This document shows positions 20,214 through 33,354 of a stretch of 64,000 nucleotides of DNA, one piece after another. The stretch's first letter is position 1, and each line of letters starts with the position of its first letter. The position numbers were made by a program, and so were the translations under genes. The DNA is from Planoprotostelium fungivorum (taxonomy: Eukaryota > Evosea > Variosea > Cavosteliida > Cavosteliaceae), in assembly GCA_003024175.1 (NCBI GenBank), contig MDYQ01000132.1:1-64000 (forward strand). The letters run 5' to 3'. The notes below the pieces were generated by a model, which did no database searches, was not told the DNA's origin, and was given only the letters and a program-made list of their open reading frames with translations.

Positions 20214-21787
20214 GATCATCAACTCTCGCGATCCCAATCACCGCCACTGGTGGCGTTACAAGAAGCAGCTGCCTACACACAACAGAGAGATAGTCAAATG
20301 GTGGATAACCAACATCCGAGAGCCTGTTTATGAAGAAGCACGTGACGCTGCTCACCGAGATGATCTGGACGTGCTCGACCTCCTTGGTTGGGACAACTCT
20401 CAGGCATCACCTCGCCACCGTAACCTATGTCAACCTGGCTGGAGGCGAGAGATGATATTGGTGGAAGCCCTCGCGAAAGGAAGCAAACAAACAATCAACG
20501 CTTGTCACCAGAAGGAAGACATATCAGGAGCTCCCTCAGTCAAGGCCCTCTGGGCACTGAAAATTTGGCATAGACTCGGGGAGGAAGGAAACTTGGAGGT
20601 GATCCGGTGGCTGCACAACGAGCAGAGTATAGAGGGTCTTCCCTCTGTCACGTGGCCAGAATCCATCTCAGATTACGCATATGTCTGCCTTGTACATGCT
20701 GCCAAAGCAGGACACAAACACGTCATCAGTTGGTTCAAGGAAAGAGGCGACATACCCGTCCATGAGATGTGAGTTTGAGAGAGAAACATCGTAGTGACAA
20801 TCAAGTTACAAGGGGGCTGCAGAAGGAGGTCGCGTGGATGTGCTCGATTGGTTGGTGAGTGCTGAATGATGATAGATAGTGACGCTGAGACAGGAAGAGA
20901 ACGAGATACATCTCAATGTAACGTCGAGTGGTTGTCCCAAATTGGAAGATTTCGTCCAATCGTTAGCCGTGTTTGAATGGGCGTTGAGGGTGAGTCGAAG
21001 AGAGCAAGCTGTATCGAAACGATGGTGTGACATCTCAACAGCACAATGTTCCAAGAGGATATCATGATCGCACCTGTACATCAGCCTTACGTGCTGGTTG
21101 CGCTGAAGTGAGGAGATATTGAAATGCTGACGTAACGAATGATTCAGGTGATGAAGTACTGCATTGAGAATCAATTAAGCACCAAAATATATACAATGCC
21201 AAGTATCATTTCGTCACACGAAAACCGTAAGGTGGAATCTCAGTTTCATCTTTCTAGCATCACTCAACGGGATACAGGCCGTGCAGTTGGCCATCGAACA
21301 CGGCTACATCAACAAAGAATCGCATCTTTGGTTCAAGTCAACTGATGAGCAGTTTGAGCTGATTTGCTGGATGCACGAGAGAGATATCCTCCATCCTGAG
21401 TTGTCAGTGTACAACTATCGTGACGTCACACACTGACGAAGGACAGTTTTCACTCAGCCAAAGCGTATGGCAACCTCGACGTTCTACAATGGGCAGCAGA
21501 GAAGGGTTATCTCACCAAGATAAATGCAGGAGGATACCGAAATGCACCGTCTGAATTCATCGAATGGATGATGAAGAGTGAGATGGATGATCACAATCAC
21601 ATGGTGACATTCGATCAGTGTTTGATATCGAAGAGATCGAGATTTATCATGAGATTGCCATGCAGAACTGGAGGAATGTGGTCGTCGACACAGAGTTTGG
21701 AGAAAAATATGTGATGACATGGGAAATAGAGCCAATCGAGTGGATGCTGCAGAGAAAGTGGAACAAGAGCCAAGATGAGGTACAGAG
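19763..21787. repeat. Inverted duplication, right arm (B)
   Basis: Reverse complement of 1-2977, lacking the equivalent of about 1571-2516. The left limit at 19762/19763 pairs with 2977, where similarity stops on both sides. The right side reaches position 1 of the window and therefore could extend past 21787. The spacer between the arms is about 16.8 kb. Confidence 0.92.
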
Positions 21788-21857
21788 GTGGTTCCAGAGA
21801 GAGGACATCACAACAGAGTGGCTGATGCATCTGTGGGAGCACGGAAGAGACATGTGA
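20214..21857 (+). pseudogene. F-box/ankyrin-like protein, copy C (F-box half missing)
   Basis: From GATCATCAAC at 20214 the sequence follows the F-box family: NSRDPNHRHWWRYKKQLP, then the intact WW where copy A has a stop, then repeats DVLDLLGWDN, LEVIRWLHNEQS and HKHVISWFK. Introns follow the family pattern (CATGAGAT/gtgag ... tcaag/TTACAAGGGGGC; GGTTG/gtgag ... acag/GAAGAG), and the C-terminal exon ends EWMLQRKWNKSQDEVQRWFQ to HLWEHGRDM at 21857. The N-terminal F-box itself is missing because of the deletion described under findings, so there is no normal start; an in-frame run begins at 20164 within the fused neighbour. The repeat part seems open, so a truncated protein cannot be excluded. 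Confidence 0.72.
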
Positions 21858-22152
21858 AGAGATGAACAACATAAAAGCGAGACCTCTGTCATACAAATCT
21901 GCCGTCTTTCTTACACACCTCCCTTTATCTCTCATATCTCATCTGTCGCTCGCCGGCAGAGTCGTGGGACGTCGGTCCACTTCTTCATGAAATCGCCTCC
22001 TGTCTATCGATTGCAAGCTTGCTTCGGTACCTCCACAGCTGAACGTAAGCGATTCGCCTGCATCCGAACATGATAATGCTTATACCATTATATTGTGAAT
22101 ATATTTATCGTGGACAACATCGGAATTACAACGGTTTATTGTCGTTTGACAA

Positions 22153-24293
<2,141 letters not shown>

Positions 24294-24736
24294 GATGTGA
24301 CGAATTTGTGAGGTTGGGCACGAAAAATTGAAACGGTTGAATTTTTCGGAAGACAGATGATGATCATGCAAGACCAGCAGGGCCCAACAGTTGATAGATC
24401 ATTCAAAGACGACTCTCAGGCACGATCATACGAATACTGTGGAACTGAGTGACAAGAGGATGCGACCGTTCCGTGTTCACTGTAGTAAAAGATGGGACAA
24501 GACTGCCGTGCCAACTGTCATGAAATTGGAAGAAAATAGACTTCAGGGCTGTTTCTGCAGAAGGGACGTCGGCGTTCGATTCCAACCAAGCCTTTGCTCC
24601 TTGTTTCCCATTTCTTCTGAATGATTCTCCACCCGTTAACGTGATCAGCTCTCGTTAGCAAACGCCGAGGTAAAGATCCAGAGCGACCCAAAAGAGTGAA
24701 TCATTTCGAAAAAGAAGAGACACAGTCAAGTGGATC
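24294..24736. promoter_or_regulatory. Divergent intergenic region
   Basis: Lies between the starts of ATE1 (minus) and the Cys-rich surface protein (plus), so it should hold both promoters. No core element is clear. A short plus-strand frame to 24624 has no recognisable content. Confidence 0.4.
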
Positions 24737-25654
24737 ATGATCGCTCGAGTCACCGTCCTCTTCTTCCTCTTGCGAGTCGGCTTCACTGTGGCCAACTGCA
24801 GCCCATGTGGATCCTATCAGAGTATAGGTAGCACGACTTACTACTGCAATGGTTGTACCGGTTCCATGAATATCAACAACAACCAGTGTAGCTGTGGCGA
24901 TGGTGAGCGAAGAGTGCATAAATTCAGATCCATCTGAAAGGAAGCAGGGTCTCGGTGTCTCACTTGCTCTGAGGGAGGTGGCACTACTGGTGGAGGTGGT
25001 AACGTCAGCCCTACCTGCTCTTATTCAGGTTTAACCGCGTACCCGAATCCATTCACCAGCCGATCGGTGGGATAACCATCACGTTCGTCGTTGACCGCCC
25101 GGCAGATGACCAACATCACCAGCTTGGACTTGAGAGGTGGTGTGACGGGTTACGTATACATTGACGGAGCAGATGATTCATTCACTGCTTATTGGATGGA
25201 CGCGAAGTGAGCTCCACCTCCGAACGCTTACGATGATGCTAATCGACACAGAAACTCGAACACCTTCATCTCTGGTGGAAGTCCGTGGACTTACTATGTC
25301 AGTCCTTCCGTAACTTCCAAGGTCAAGTGTTACAGCGTTCCCAACCTGAACATCGGTGCCACACAGGGTTTAGCTCTGGGTCTCGAATGCGGCAACATCT
25401 TTCAGAGCTGCAACTCTCTCTCGTGGAACTACTACCTGATGGATGCTTACGGTAACATCGCTGCGCGGGATTATAATCAGAGGGCTCCCACTACCAGAGC
25501 AGTTACGACATACAACCCCACTTTCAATCCCACCACCAACAATGCTCCTCCTACCTTCATTCAAGGGCCTGAAACTGTTGTAGTGGGCACTGCGGGCACC
25601 GTCTTGTCCAATCTGGCCTTGGTCGCTGTCATCGCTCTGGCTCTTTGGATGTGA
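24737..25654 (+). CDS. Secreted Cys-rich surface protein, possibly GPI-anchored
   Basis: Begins MIARVTVLFFLLRVGFTVAN, a clear signal peptide, then NCSPCGSYQSIGSTTYYC and NGCTGSMNINNNQCSCGDG, a compact Cys-rich segment. After introns at about 24901-24952, 25066-25105 and 25208-25252, it has a Gly/Thr-rich linker and a beta-rich domain (MTNITSLDLRGGVTGYVYID, YYVSPSVTSKVKCYSVPNL). The C-terminus is Thr/Asn/Pro-rich, then ends in a hydrophobic tail, SNLALVAVIALALWM, with no cytoplasmic charge, as in GPI-anchored proteins. Family unknown; surface location is inferred from this layout. A broken antisense-oriented fragment of the same gene lies at 44660-44770. AATAAA follows the stop. Confidence 0.75.
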
Positions 25655-25746
25655 GAACGAATAAAGGATTAAAAGGTGGAATGAGAACAAGTAGAAAGTG
25701 AGATTTGTGCGACAGAACATCTCGTCATGTTGTCTTCTTCATTTCT

Positions 25747-27194
25747 TCACATATCTCTTCCGTGCTCCCACAGCTCCATCAACCATTCTGTTGTGATGTC
25801 CTCTCTCTGGAACCATTTCTGTACCTCATCTTGGCTCTTGTTCCACTTTCTCTGCAGTATCGATTCCATTGGCTCTATGTTCCACTTCTTAAAGATTACA
25901 TGTCCATCCAGAAGAAATACTGGGTCGACGGTCATCTGCCTACAACCATGCACGGCGAGAGTGTGATACATCTTGGTCTCTTCTATGCTGAATGCTGATT
26001 GAATGTTACCATGCGATTGTGATTATGTCTTTCACCCTTCATCATCCACTCGATCGTTTCAGGCGATGCATCTATGAAGATGTTGTAGCCAATTGTTGCT
26101 AAACGAATGTCCGTATTCATAGATCCCTCTTCTACTGCGCTAAATTGATTCTTTAAACAGTAATTCATCACCTTGATCACTCTTTATGTCATCATCTCCG
26201 ACTCCCCTCACCTCAGTGCAGCCAACTTCTAAGGCAGCTCTGTAGACGCATCGTTTTGCTTCTGGAAGGTTGCGCTGTTGAGATGTCACTTTTTTTTCGA
26301 AACAGATTCTTCTCGTCCACTCCCCTGCAACGCCCATCCAAATATAGCCAGCGATTGTACAAAATTTGCCAACTTGGCATATTGCACAGTGACATCAAGA
26401 TGGATGTCGTTCTCTTCCTGTCTCAGCGTCACCATCTCTCATCGTTCAACACTCACCAGCCACATCAGCATGTCCAGGCGACCTCCTTTTGCAGCCCCCT
26501 TGTAACTTCTGTCGTCATCATCATGTTTCTCACAAACTCACATTGCGGGGATGGCAATTTGATCTATGCCGCCTCTTTCTTTGAACCAACTGATGACGTG
26601 TTTGTGTCCTGCTTTGGCGGCGGACTTGAGGCAGCTGTATGCGTCCTCTAAGATGAGTTCTGGCCACGTGACAGAAGGAAGACCCTCTATACTCTGCTCG
26701 TTATGCAGCCACTGGATCACCTCCAAGTTTCCTTCCTCTCCGAGTCTACGCCAAGTGTTCAGGCTTGAGAGGGCTTCGACTGAGGGAGCTCCTGATACGT
26801 CTTTCTTCTGGTGACAAGCGATGATCGTTCGTTTGCTTCCTTTCGCGAGGGCTTCCATCAATATCATCCCTCGTCTCCAGCCGGGTCTACACAGGTTACG
26901 GTGGCGAGGTGACGCCTGACTATCATCCCAGCCAAGGAGGTCGAGCATGTCCACATCATCTCGGTGCGCAGCGTCACGTGCTTCTTCCCAAACAGGCTCT
27001 CGGATATTGACCATCCACCATTTGACTATCTCTCTGTTGTGTGTAGGCAGCTGCTTCTTGTGACGCCACCAGTAGCGATGATTGGGAAGGCGGGGATTGA
27101 CGATCTTGTGAGCAGCATCTCGGAGAGTCTTGGAAGTGAAGCAAGGCACGCAGAGATCGGACGTGGGCAAGAAAGAGAAGACTTCAGTCCACAC
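25747..27194 (-). CDS. F-box/ankyrin-like repeat protein, copy D (possibly degenerate)
   Basis: The first exon reads SDVWTEVFSFLPTSDLCVP through HRYWWRHKKQLP and repeats VDMLDLLGWDD, LEVIQWLHNEQS, HKHVISWFKERGG without interruption. It splices at GCAAT/gtgag to TTACAAGGGGGCTGC like its relatives, then EENDIHLDV. The last exon ends EPMESILQRKWNKSQDEVQ to LWEHGRDM at 25747. Two oddities: no in-frame ATG precedes SDVWTEV (a TGA lies five codons before the Val), and the donor that reads GGTGAG in copy C reads GGGGAG here near 26325, with read-through meeting a TGA soon after. Either an upstream mini-exon and another donor are used, or this copy is decaying. Confidence 0.6.
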
Positions 27195-27403
27195 ATCGGA
27201 CGGCGTTCATTCGTGATGGGTTCGTGTGCATTTATTATTTATCTGAATTTTTTCCTGAAGAGAAGCCATCACTATGACTCACATCATCGTCGTCGAATTC
27301 TCTACACTACCTCCGTTCGTTCAATCTTCCTCATCTCGGTTGTTCCTACATCAGCACGAGCTATATCGTCCTCCGAAGATTCTTTATTCACAAGAGGGGA
27401 CGT

Positions 27404-30400
27404 TCAAGAAAGTTCGAATCCACTCCTCGACCCTATGGCATAGAGAAACTTCTCTCTCATGATGGCCAAGTTCGTGTAAGGCGGCATCTTTAAAAAGTTC
27501 ATGCAAGTCGAAGCCGTGGGTAGGAAGCCATCAGTCGAAGCGTTGGCCTCTTGGTCTATGGGTGTCATCCTGTGGATGCAGAATTTCGGCTCTACGTTCT
27601 TGAACCCTAAGAGGGGTGGCTGCATGATGTCGGTGTCGGATGATGAGAGGGACGCACCCTCGAACATGATGTGACGAACATGAGGAGCTGTTGCTGCTCG
27701 GAGACAGAAAACCCTTCTAACATGTTCCAGAAGCGTTGTATGACTGGATCGTCTGCGGAATAGCCACCAGAGTATGTGGCATACTTCTTCATGTCCTCTA
27801 CATCGATTCTACCGGGGTTTCCACAGATGATTCTGTGGATCTACAACGCGTCAGATTTTTCTGTGACGAGAGAATAAAAGTAAATAAATGGAATTTCACA
27901 TCTCATCGACGAAAAGAAGGATGCGATGATAAAAAAGAAAATGAAAAAAAATGAAAAGTGAAGAAAAAATCTTACCTCGTCTTGTGAGAACATCTTGAGG
28001 AGTTCGACTGGAATCAAATCGGTGAAACCTCTTAAGAAGGCAGCGGACTGTCTCTTGATCTGAGTGTTCAACTTATAATTGGCCATCAGTGCAATGTATC
28101 GAAATTTGTTCTCGTTCGTAACGGCCACATTCTTTCCATTGGGAATGAGATCGATCTACAACGAGTCAGTCGGACCGTTGTAGATGAACAATAGATGAGA
28201 ATAAATGTTCACCGTATGATTCTGACCGTAATCGTTGTCGGTGATGGTGAAAGTCAGCGACAGATCCTCCACGTCCGCGGTCTTCAGAAAATTTAGATTC
28301 TTATACAGCACCGGGTCCAGCGATCTACAACGTTGTAGATCGATTTTTTCCTCTTCTCACCCCAGATCATTGATGAGATTGAATTTTCCCATCAATTTCG
28401 CGATGAAGAAATTTGCAAACGGAATTTCGACTAGAACTCCCTCGTAGATGGCCTTTCCTAGAATTCTTCCCAGGAATTCGAATTGTTCAAAGTCATCAGG
28501 GATGATGAGATGAGACGTCGGATTTGGATAGAGGGCCCTGTCGTGTGTCTCTTTGAAGAGACCGTAGTCGGTGTTGTATGCGGCACCTGGTGGGGTGAGA
28601 AAAAAAAGGGAGGGGATGGGATTCGAAACGAAGCCTCACGGAGGAGTTGGGTGAGAAATTCTTTGAAAACGCCGCCGCCGTCTATACCTGCCTCGGCCAT
28701 ACCGAGTTCACCGATGAGCTGTACATGGTGTCAATATCCATCTACAACGAGACAATTTCGAACGTGGCGAGGTGTAGAGAGATGTTCTCTCGAAGAGATA
28801 AAAATGGATACCTCTTTCGAGAGAATAAAAAGAAATGTCACACCTCGACTCTTACTGTCTTCTTCAGTCTGCCATCCCCCAAGTTCAATCGACTGAAGGC
28901 ATCCTCGAAGATGTAATCCCTCCTTATCTTCACCCTGACGCTATCATAAAAGTCCCTCTGCTGACTCGTCCTGTCCCTCGCTAGTTCTTCATAGAAGAGA
29001 TCGACCCTCTTTGTGAAAGGAAAGACGAATGGAATATTCTTCATGCATTCCTCCGTGTAGTCTTGAGATAAGAACTGCCACTGCGTGTCGACGAGCCAGA
29101 ACATCTCGTTGCAGAAGGTGCGGCGACAGCTGGGGGAGGGTGAGGAGTGGCGGGTTGTAGATGGACTCACTTGCGGTCGTAGAGTTGTTGGAGGAGGAGG
29201 GTGAGTTCGTCTCGTAGGGAGGTGGACTTTCCTTCTTGGTACATGCGAAATGTGATGTCCTGTAGATTTCGTTGGAAATTTGAGTGAAATTTGATAAAAG
29301 GGTGAGGGAAAATGGATCGAACAAGAAAAGTTGAAAATTGTGAGAATGAGGAAGAGATCGAGAAAAGAGAGAAAATTAGGAGAAGAGAAATGAAATTGAG
29401 AAAAGAAGTAAAGAAAATTTCCAATTTGGAAATAATTTTCACCTTGAGAGATCTAACCATGACTGACATTTCTTTCAGAGAGAAAGTAGTTTGTGAAAAG
29501 AATTCTTCATCATCCATTGTCACCAACAATTGTCTGTAACACCTGCTCACGTCACGATCGGCCGGTTGTAGATGGACTCACCTGGCAAACAACAAGAGCA
29601 ACAAGATGAAATCCTCTGAAACCGACTTGGTCCCTTCCTTCTCCAACTCTTTCATCTCGCTCGTCACTTTTTCCCTTTTAATCGTGATCTACAACGAGCC
29701 ATTCACCTGATATCCCGTTCCACATGATTTTGACCAGAGGCGAACCGAACGTGAGCACGCTCAATATGGGTGCTTTCATCTTTCACCTTAAGTCAGCGAG
29801 TTTTCATCGACATCTCCACACCTCCTCCCACTGTGACTGTAGCTGACACAATATCCCACAGAAGTGTACGTAACCTACGTCCAGAGTGTCGGCCAACGAA
29901 GGTTCTCTCTTATTCTGAGAAATTTCCGGGAAAGAAGAGATGATTCTGCGAACGGATTGACCGTCGCAGAGGCTTCGAAATGGAGCGAGGAAATTTGGAT
30001 CTGAATTCTGCGTCAGGGGAGAAGAGGAAGAATACATAAAATAAAACATGTATAATAGATTCACCCGTGATGTTACCATTGAAAAACTTGCGGATGTTGC
30101 AGAGACGTTGGAATCGATTGATGAATTGTAGATTGATGGACTGTACGGAGTCAATGTCTAACGCATCCAAACGACGCGTGTCATGGTGCATGCATGTCAT
30201 GATGAGATGTTACGTGTGATGTCTCACTCGTGATGCGATACACGTGAAAGACATCTTATGGAGTAGGTATGATATCGTATAGAGACACTTCATATTCCAC
30301 TCACCACGATGTACCTCGTCCTCACGTCACTTCCATTCAACACCAACAACAGCAACCGATAGAGGTTGGACAGCAGCCAGTCTTTCTGCGTCAGCTCCAC

Positions 30401-31589
30401 CTCAGCCACCGCATCCATCATCTCTTCATCATCACTGTGAGAATCCTCTCTCCTCCTCTTTAAAGTCGAATTCGATTGAGAATGTGTGTCTCTCGCAAAT
30501 TCAGTGGAAGGATCGAAAGAAAGGAGGGAGACACTGAAAGCTGCCAGCGAAATCTGCGACGTCTCAATGTTTCGGGACCTTCTACAACGAGGCACACCTG
30601 GATGGCTGGGAGAGTTCGGAAGAAGATATCTCTGATCGAGAGGATCTCCCACAGGAAGTCTCGGTTCATCTTGTCGTTTGCCTTCTCATCTGCGTTGTTC
30701 CTGAACCGCAGGGTTCGGATGGCGATGGTCATCAGAAACACGGTGTAATTCTTGTCTCGATGGGTGTCCAATAAGACTCGTATGGATGCCAAGAGGCCAG
30801 ACTTTGTGAGATCACCGACCATGGTCCCGATGCATTTCCTATCGTGATGTGAGATCGTGTGGATGTGAAGAGAGTGAGGGTCGTTTGTGGACGTTTTAGA
30901 ACTCACTTCTTATATTCTTGTCCTCCGGGTGTGTCGAAATGATAGAGATCTGGGTTCGTGAAGTAGAGGAGAAATTTGACGTGGAGTTGAGGTACGTCTC
31001 TGAGCCTGGAAGACGAGAAGAGGAGGAGCTTCTTCATCAGAAATGTCCATCGAAGTGAATCTTCATTCGTTCTGTAATGAAGGATGGGTGTTCGAGGCTT
31101 CGAAGCCACGTGTTGTTGAGCGCAAGAGACGAGTGCATTGCAGAGGAGGTCCAGACGAGATGCATCTTTCTGTGGAGAATAGAGAATGACGAGAGAGCGT
31201 ATGGCGTGCGTGAAAGGCTCTAAACTCGTCGGCTGTGAGCTGCGGAATGTTTCAGCTGAATCCGTTCGTGTGACGATGTGAAAATGGGAGTCTTTGTACC
31301 CTTTGAGTCGGTTCATATCTTCATCCCACTGGTGTCTCTGTTTCTCCGCTACGTTTTGAATGGCACGATGGGCCCTCCAGTTCTTCTGTATACACTGTGT
31401 TGCCTTCTCTCTATCCCTCTGTCTCTGTCTCTCTTCTCGTAACTCGATTTATGTCAGTATCTCCCACCCCACCCAGTCACACACCTGCTGTGCATTTTGC
31501 AGGAAGTCTTCTTTATTCTTAGACGTTGTATTGTTCGAGCGATTGGAGCGAAAATTGACCTTTGGTTTTAGCTCCTCTCCGAAGAACAT
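27404..31589 (-). CDS. HECT-type E3 ubiquitin ligase, UBE3B/UBE3C (Hul5) type
   Basis: Passes ubiquitin from E2 to substrate through a catalytic Cys; Hul5/UBE3C acts with proteasomes on partly folded proteins. The N-terminus MFFGEELKPKVNFRSNRSNN is followed by an IQ-like helix (TQCIQKNWRAHRAIQNV). Central exons are helical and unremarkable. The HECT part has ANYKLNTQIKRQSAAFLRGF, SGGYSADDPVIQRFWNMLEG, PPLLGFKNVEPKFCIHR, and the C-lobe LPTASTCMNFLKMPPYTN, whose Cys (codon near 27504) is the catalytic residue. It ends SRSGFELS at 27404; the -4 Phe position typical of HECT tails is kept. Many introns carry the 11-mer in either orientation (27840, 28155, 28324, 28741, 29688, 30581). Confidence 0.93.
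30534..30597 (-). other. UBE3C intron sharing its start with a P450 intron
   Basis: In the gene direction it opens gtgtgcctcgttgtagaa, one base different from the P450 intron at 11525-11584. The rest of the two introns does not match. Confidence 0.75.
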
Positions 31590-32140
31590 CTTCGTATGAT
31601 GATGTGATGAGATGAAAATGCTGACGTTTCGTCCCAAATTTCCGAGGAGAATTTTCGTCAACATGACGAAACAGCTTCATCTGCATCTGGACGAGGGGCA
31701 CTATCAGACGAGAAGATAGAACCCCATTTCAGTTGCACAGTCTTCTCGTTCCATCTTCTGAAGCTCTATTCACCTCTGGAGAAAATGCAACATAGAACGC
31801 TCATTGACTGTCCTTGACTGTGCTCACCTGTGTATCGCAATAGAAGACGCTGTGTCCAACGGATCAAACCCCACACCACAGCACTCATTCATGAAAAAGA
31901 ACACTGACTGACTTATCATCACTAGATCACAGAGTTCGTGGCATCTACACATACATAGCACAGATCATCTTCACTGCTTGTGAACCGATCGATGATGAGA
32001 GCAAATTTTGTGCGAAAACAATAAAGAGAAAAGACAGAAACGGACGGTTGTAAACTCGCAGATTCGCATAAAACAGACACACCCTCAGCAAGGCAGTCTC
32101 TGATCCGTTTCTTTTCCTCAGTCGATCTAAAGCTTATAAC
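31590..32140. promoter_or_regulatory. Divergent region between UBE3C and eS28
   Basis: Should contain both promoters. An AATAAAGAGAAAAG run is at 32021. Pyrimidine-rich TTTCTTTTCCTCAG lies just before the eS28 start, as is usual for ribosomal-protein genes. No gene seen. Confidence 0.45.
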
Positions 32141-32555
32141 ATGTCTGCCCTCGGAGCCGTGAGTTTCAATGACCTCTCATCCATGTCTTCATATCTCTCC
32201 ACTTTCTTCTTCTATGTTGTCTGAGCGCTCTGTGTATGGACCAAGATTCAATCTTTTATGATGTTCCCATTTGGAATGTTCCATTGACCGAAGGGTAGGA
32301 TGCCCCCAAGCCTGCCTCAGTAACCGAAATCCTCGGTAGAACCGGATCTCGTGGAGGAGTTACTCAAGTCCGTGTTACCTTCATGGAGGACAAGACCAGG
32401 TGAGCATCGAGATCTCTTCTCCCCTCTGGATCCTCTCCATCATGCATTTCTGAGCCTATCGAAGGTCCATCATCCGTAACGTCAAGGGCCCCGTTCGCGT
32501 TGGAGACATTCTCGTCCTGATGGAGTCTGAGCGTGAGGCAAGAAGGCTGCGCTAA
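32141..32555 (+). CDS. RPS28: Small ribosomal subunit protein eS28
   Basis: Component of the 40S head near the mRNA exit channel. Three exons, 32141-32158, 32299-32399 and 32465-32555, give 69 residues: MSALGA, then [40 protein letters not shown] and [17 protein letters not shown], ending ARRLR. This is the full family length and the C-terminus is canonical. Intron 1 (140 nt) follows codon 6 and is longer than most in the window, as is common for early introns of ribosomal-protein genes. Confidence 0.97.
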
Positions 32556-32664
32556 GAGAGGATCACATCCTCGTTCTGTCTGAGGAACTCAGGCCACACA
32601 ATAAAGAAGGCCTACGGGGAGACACATGATACATCATTTCCCATCTTCTTTATCTTTTAAGAAA

Positions 32665-33280
32665 TCAGAGGAAGAGTTTCATCAATTTGTGGGGTTGACC
32701 TCCGTCGAGGTAGATGTCTCCCTCCTCTTTGTAACCCAATTTAGAATAGAAACCGATCTTTGGTTCCTATAGACATCAGCACCGTTATATGAGAATAAAG
32801 ACTATTCACTTGAGAAGAGGCGGCAATGTAAGAATGGCCACCGATATGGACAACATACTTCTTCAACTCGTTGCACAATGTGACTCCATATCCGAGACCT
32901 CTACATTCGGGGAGAACAGCCAATCGACCCAGTTTACTCTCTGAGCTATGTGAGCCACCGAATCATCATATCTCGCTCTAACTTGGAGGGTAGAATCGAG
33001 TTGTTCCAACTGGCTTCTTGGAAGGTAGTTGTCTCAACAGGAAGTGGATGCTCTCTTTGTCCCAGCTGCATTTCGATCAGAGTTGCTTCGATCCAATGTG
33101 ATGAAACTCACTCGTCTACCTCTTCTTCTGGAGGATACCCCTGCTCTTCAATAAAGACCTATCCAAAATCAGGATGCAATCATTGAAAACACCTCTCACC
33201 TTGTATCGGACAGTGAGACACTGTTGAATGAGCTCTTCATTATCGCAGATGATCACCTCAAAGAGAGGTGCCTCGCTCAT
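32665..33280 (-). CDS. GNAT-family N-acetyltransferase
   Basis: Start MSEAPLFEVIICDNEELIQQ at 33280. The N-terminal block RYKVFIEEQGYPPEEEVDE matches the family's VRxEVFxxEQGxPxxxExD pattern across an intron. The acetyl-CoA loop is LAVLPECRGLGYG (RGLGYG fits R/Q-x-x-G-x-G). The C-terminus reads KIGFYSKLGYKEEGDIYLDG, then KLMKLFL. Four or five short exons. It probably acetylates a small molecule or amine; substrate unknown. It lies tail-to-tail with eS28. Confidence 0.85.
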
Positions 33281-33354
33281 CCTTTCCGTCAGAAAAACGA
33301 GTCACGTGATCAAGCATATTGAGATGGTCACATCACACTGAGCCTCACGCAGAT

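Noticed and set aside
1-21787. Viewing the inverted arms as terminal repeats of one giant mobile element
   Set aside because: The loop holds ordinary single-copy cellular genes, I see no transposase or integrase, and the arms themselves are host gene copies.
24560-24600. TTCGATTCC resembling a tRNA T-loop
   Set aside because: The flanking bases cannot form the T-stem, and no D-arm or anticodon arm fits upstream.
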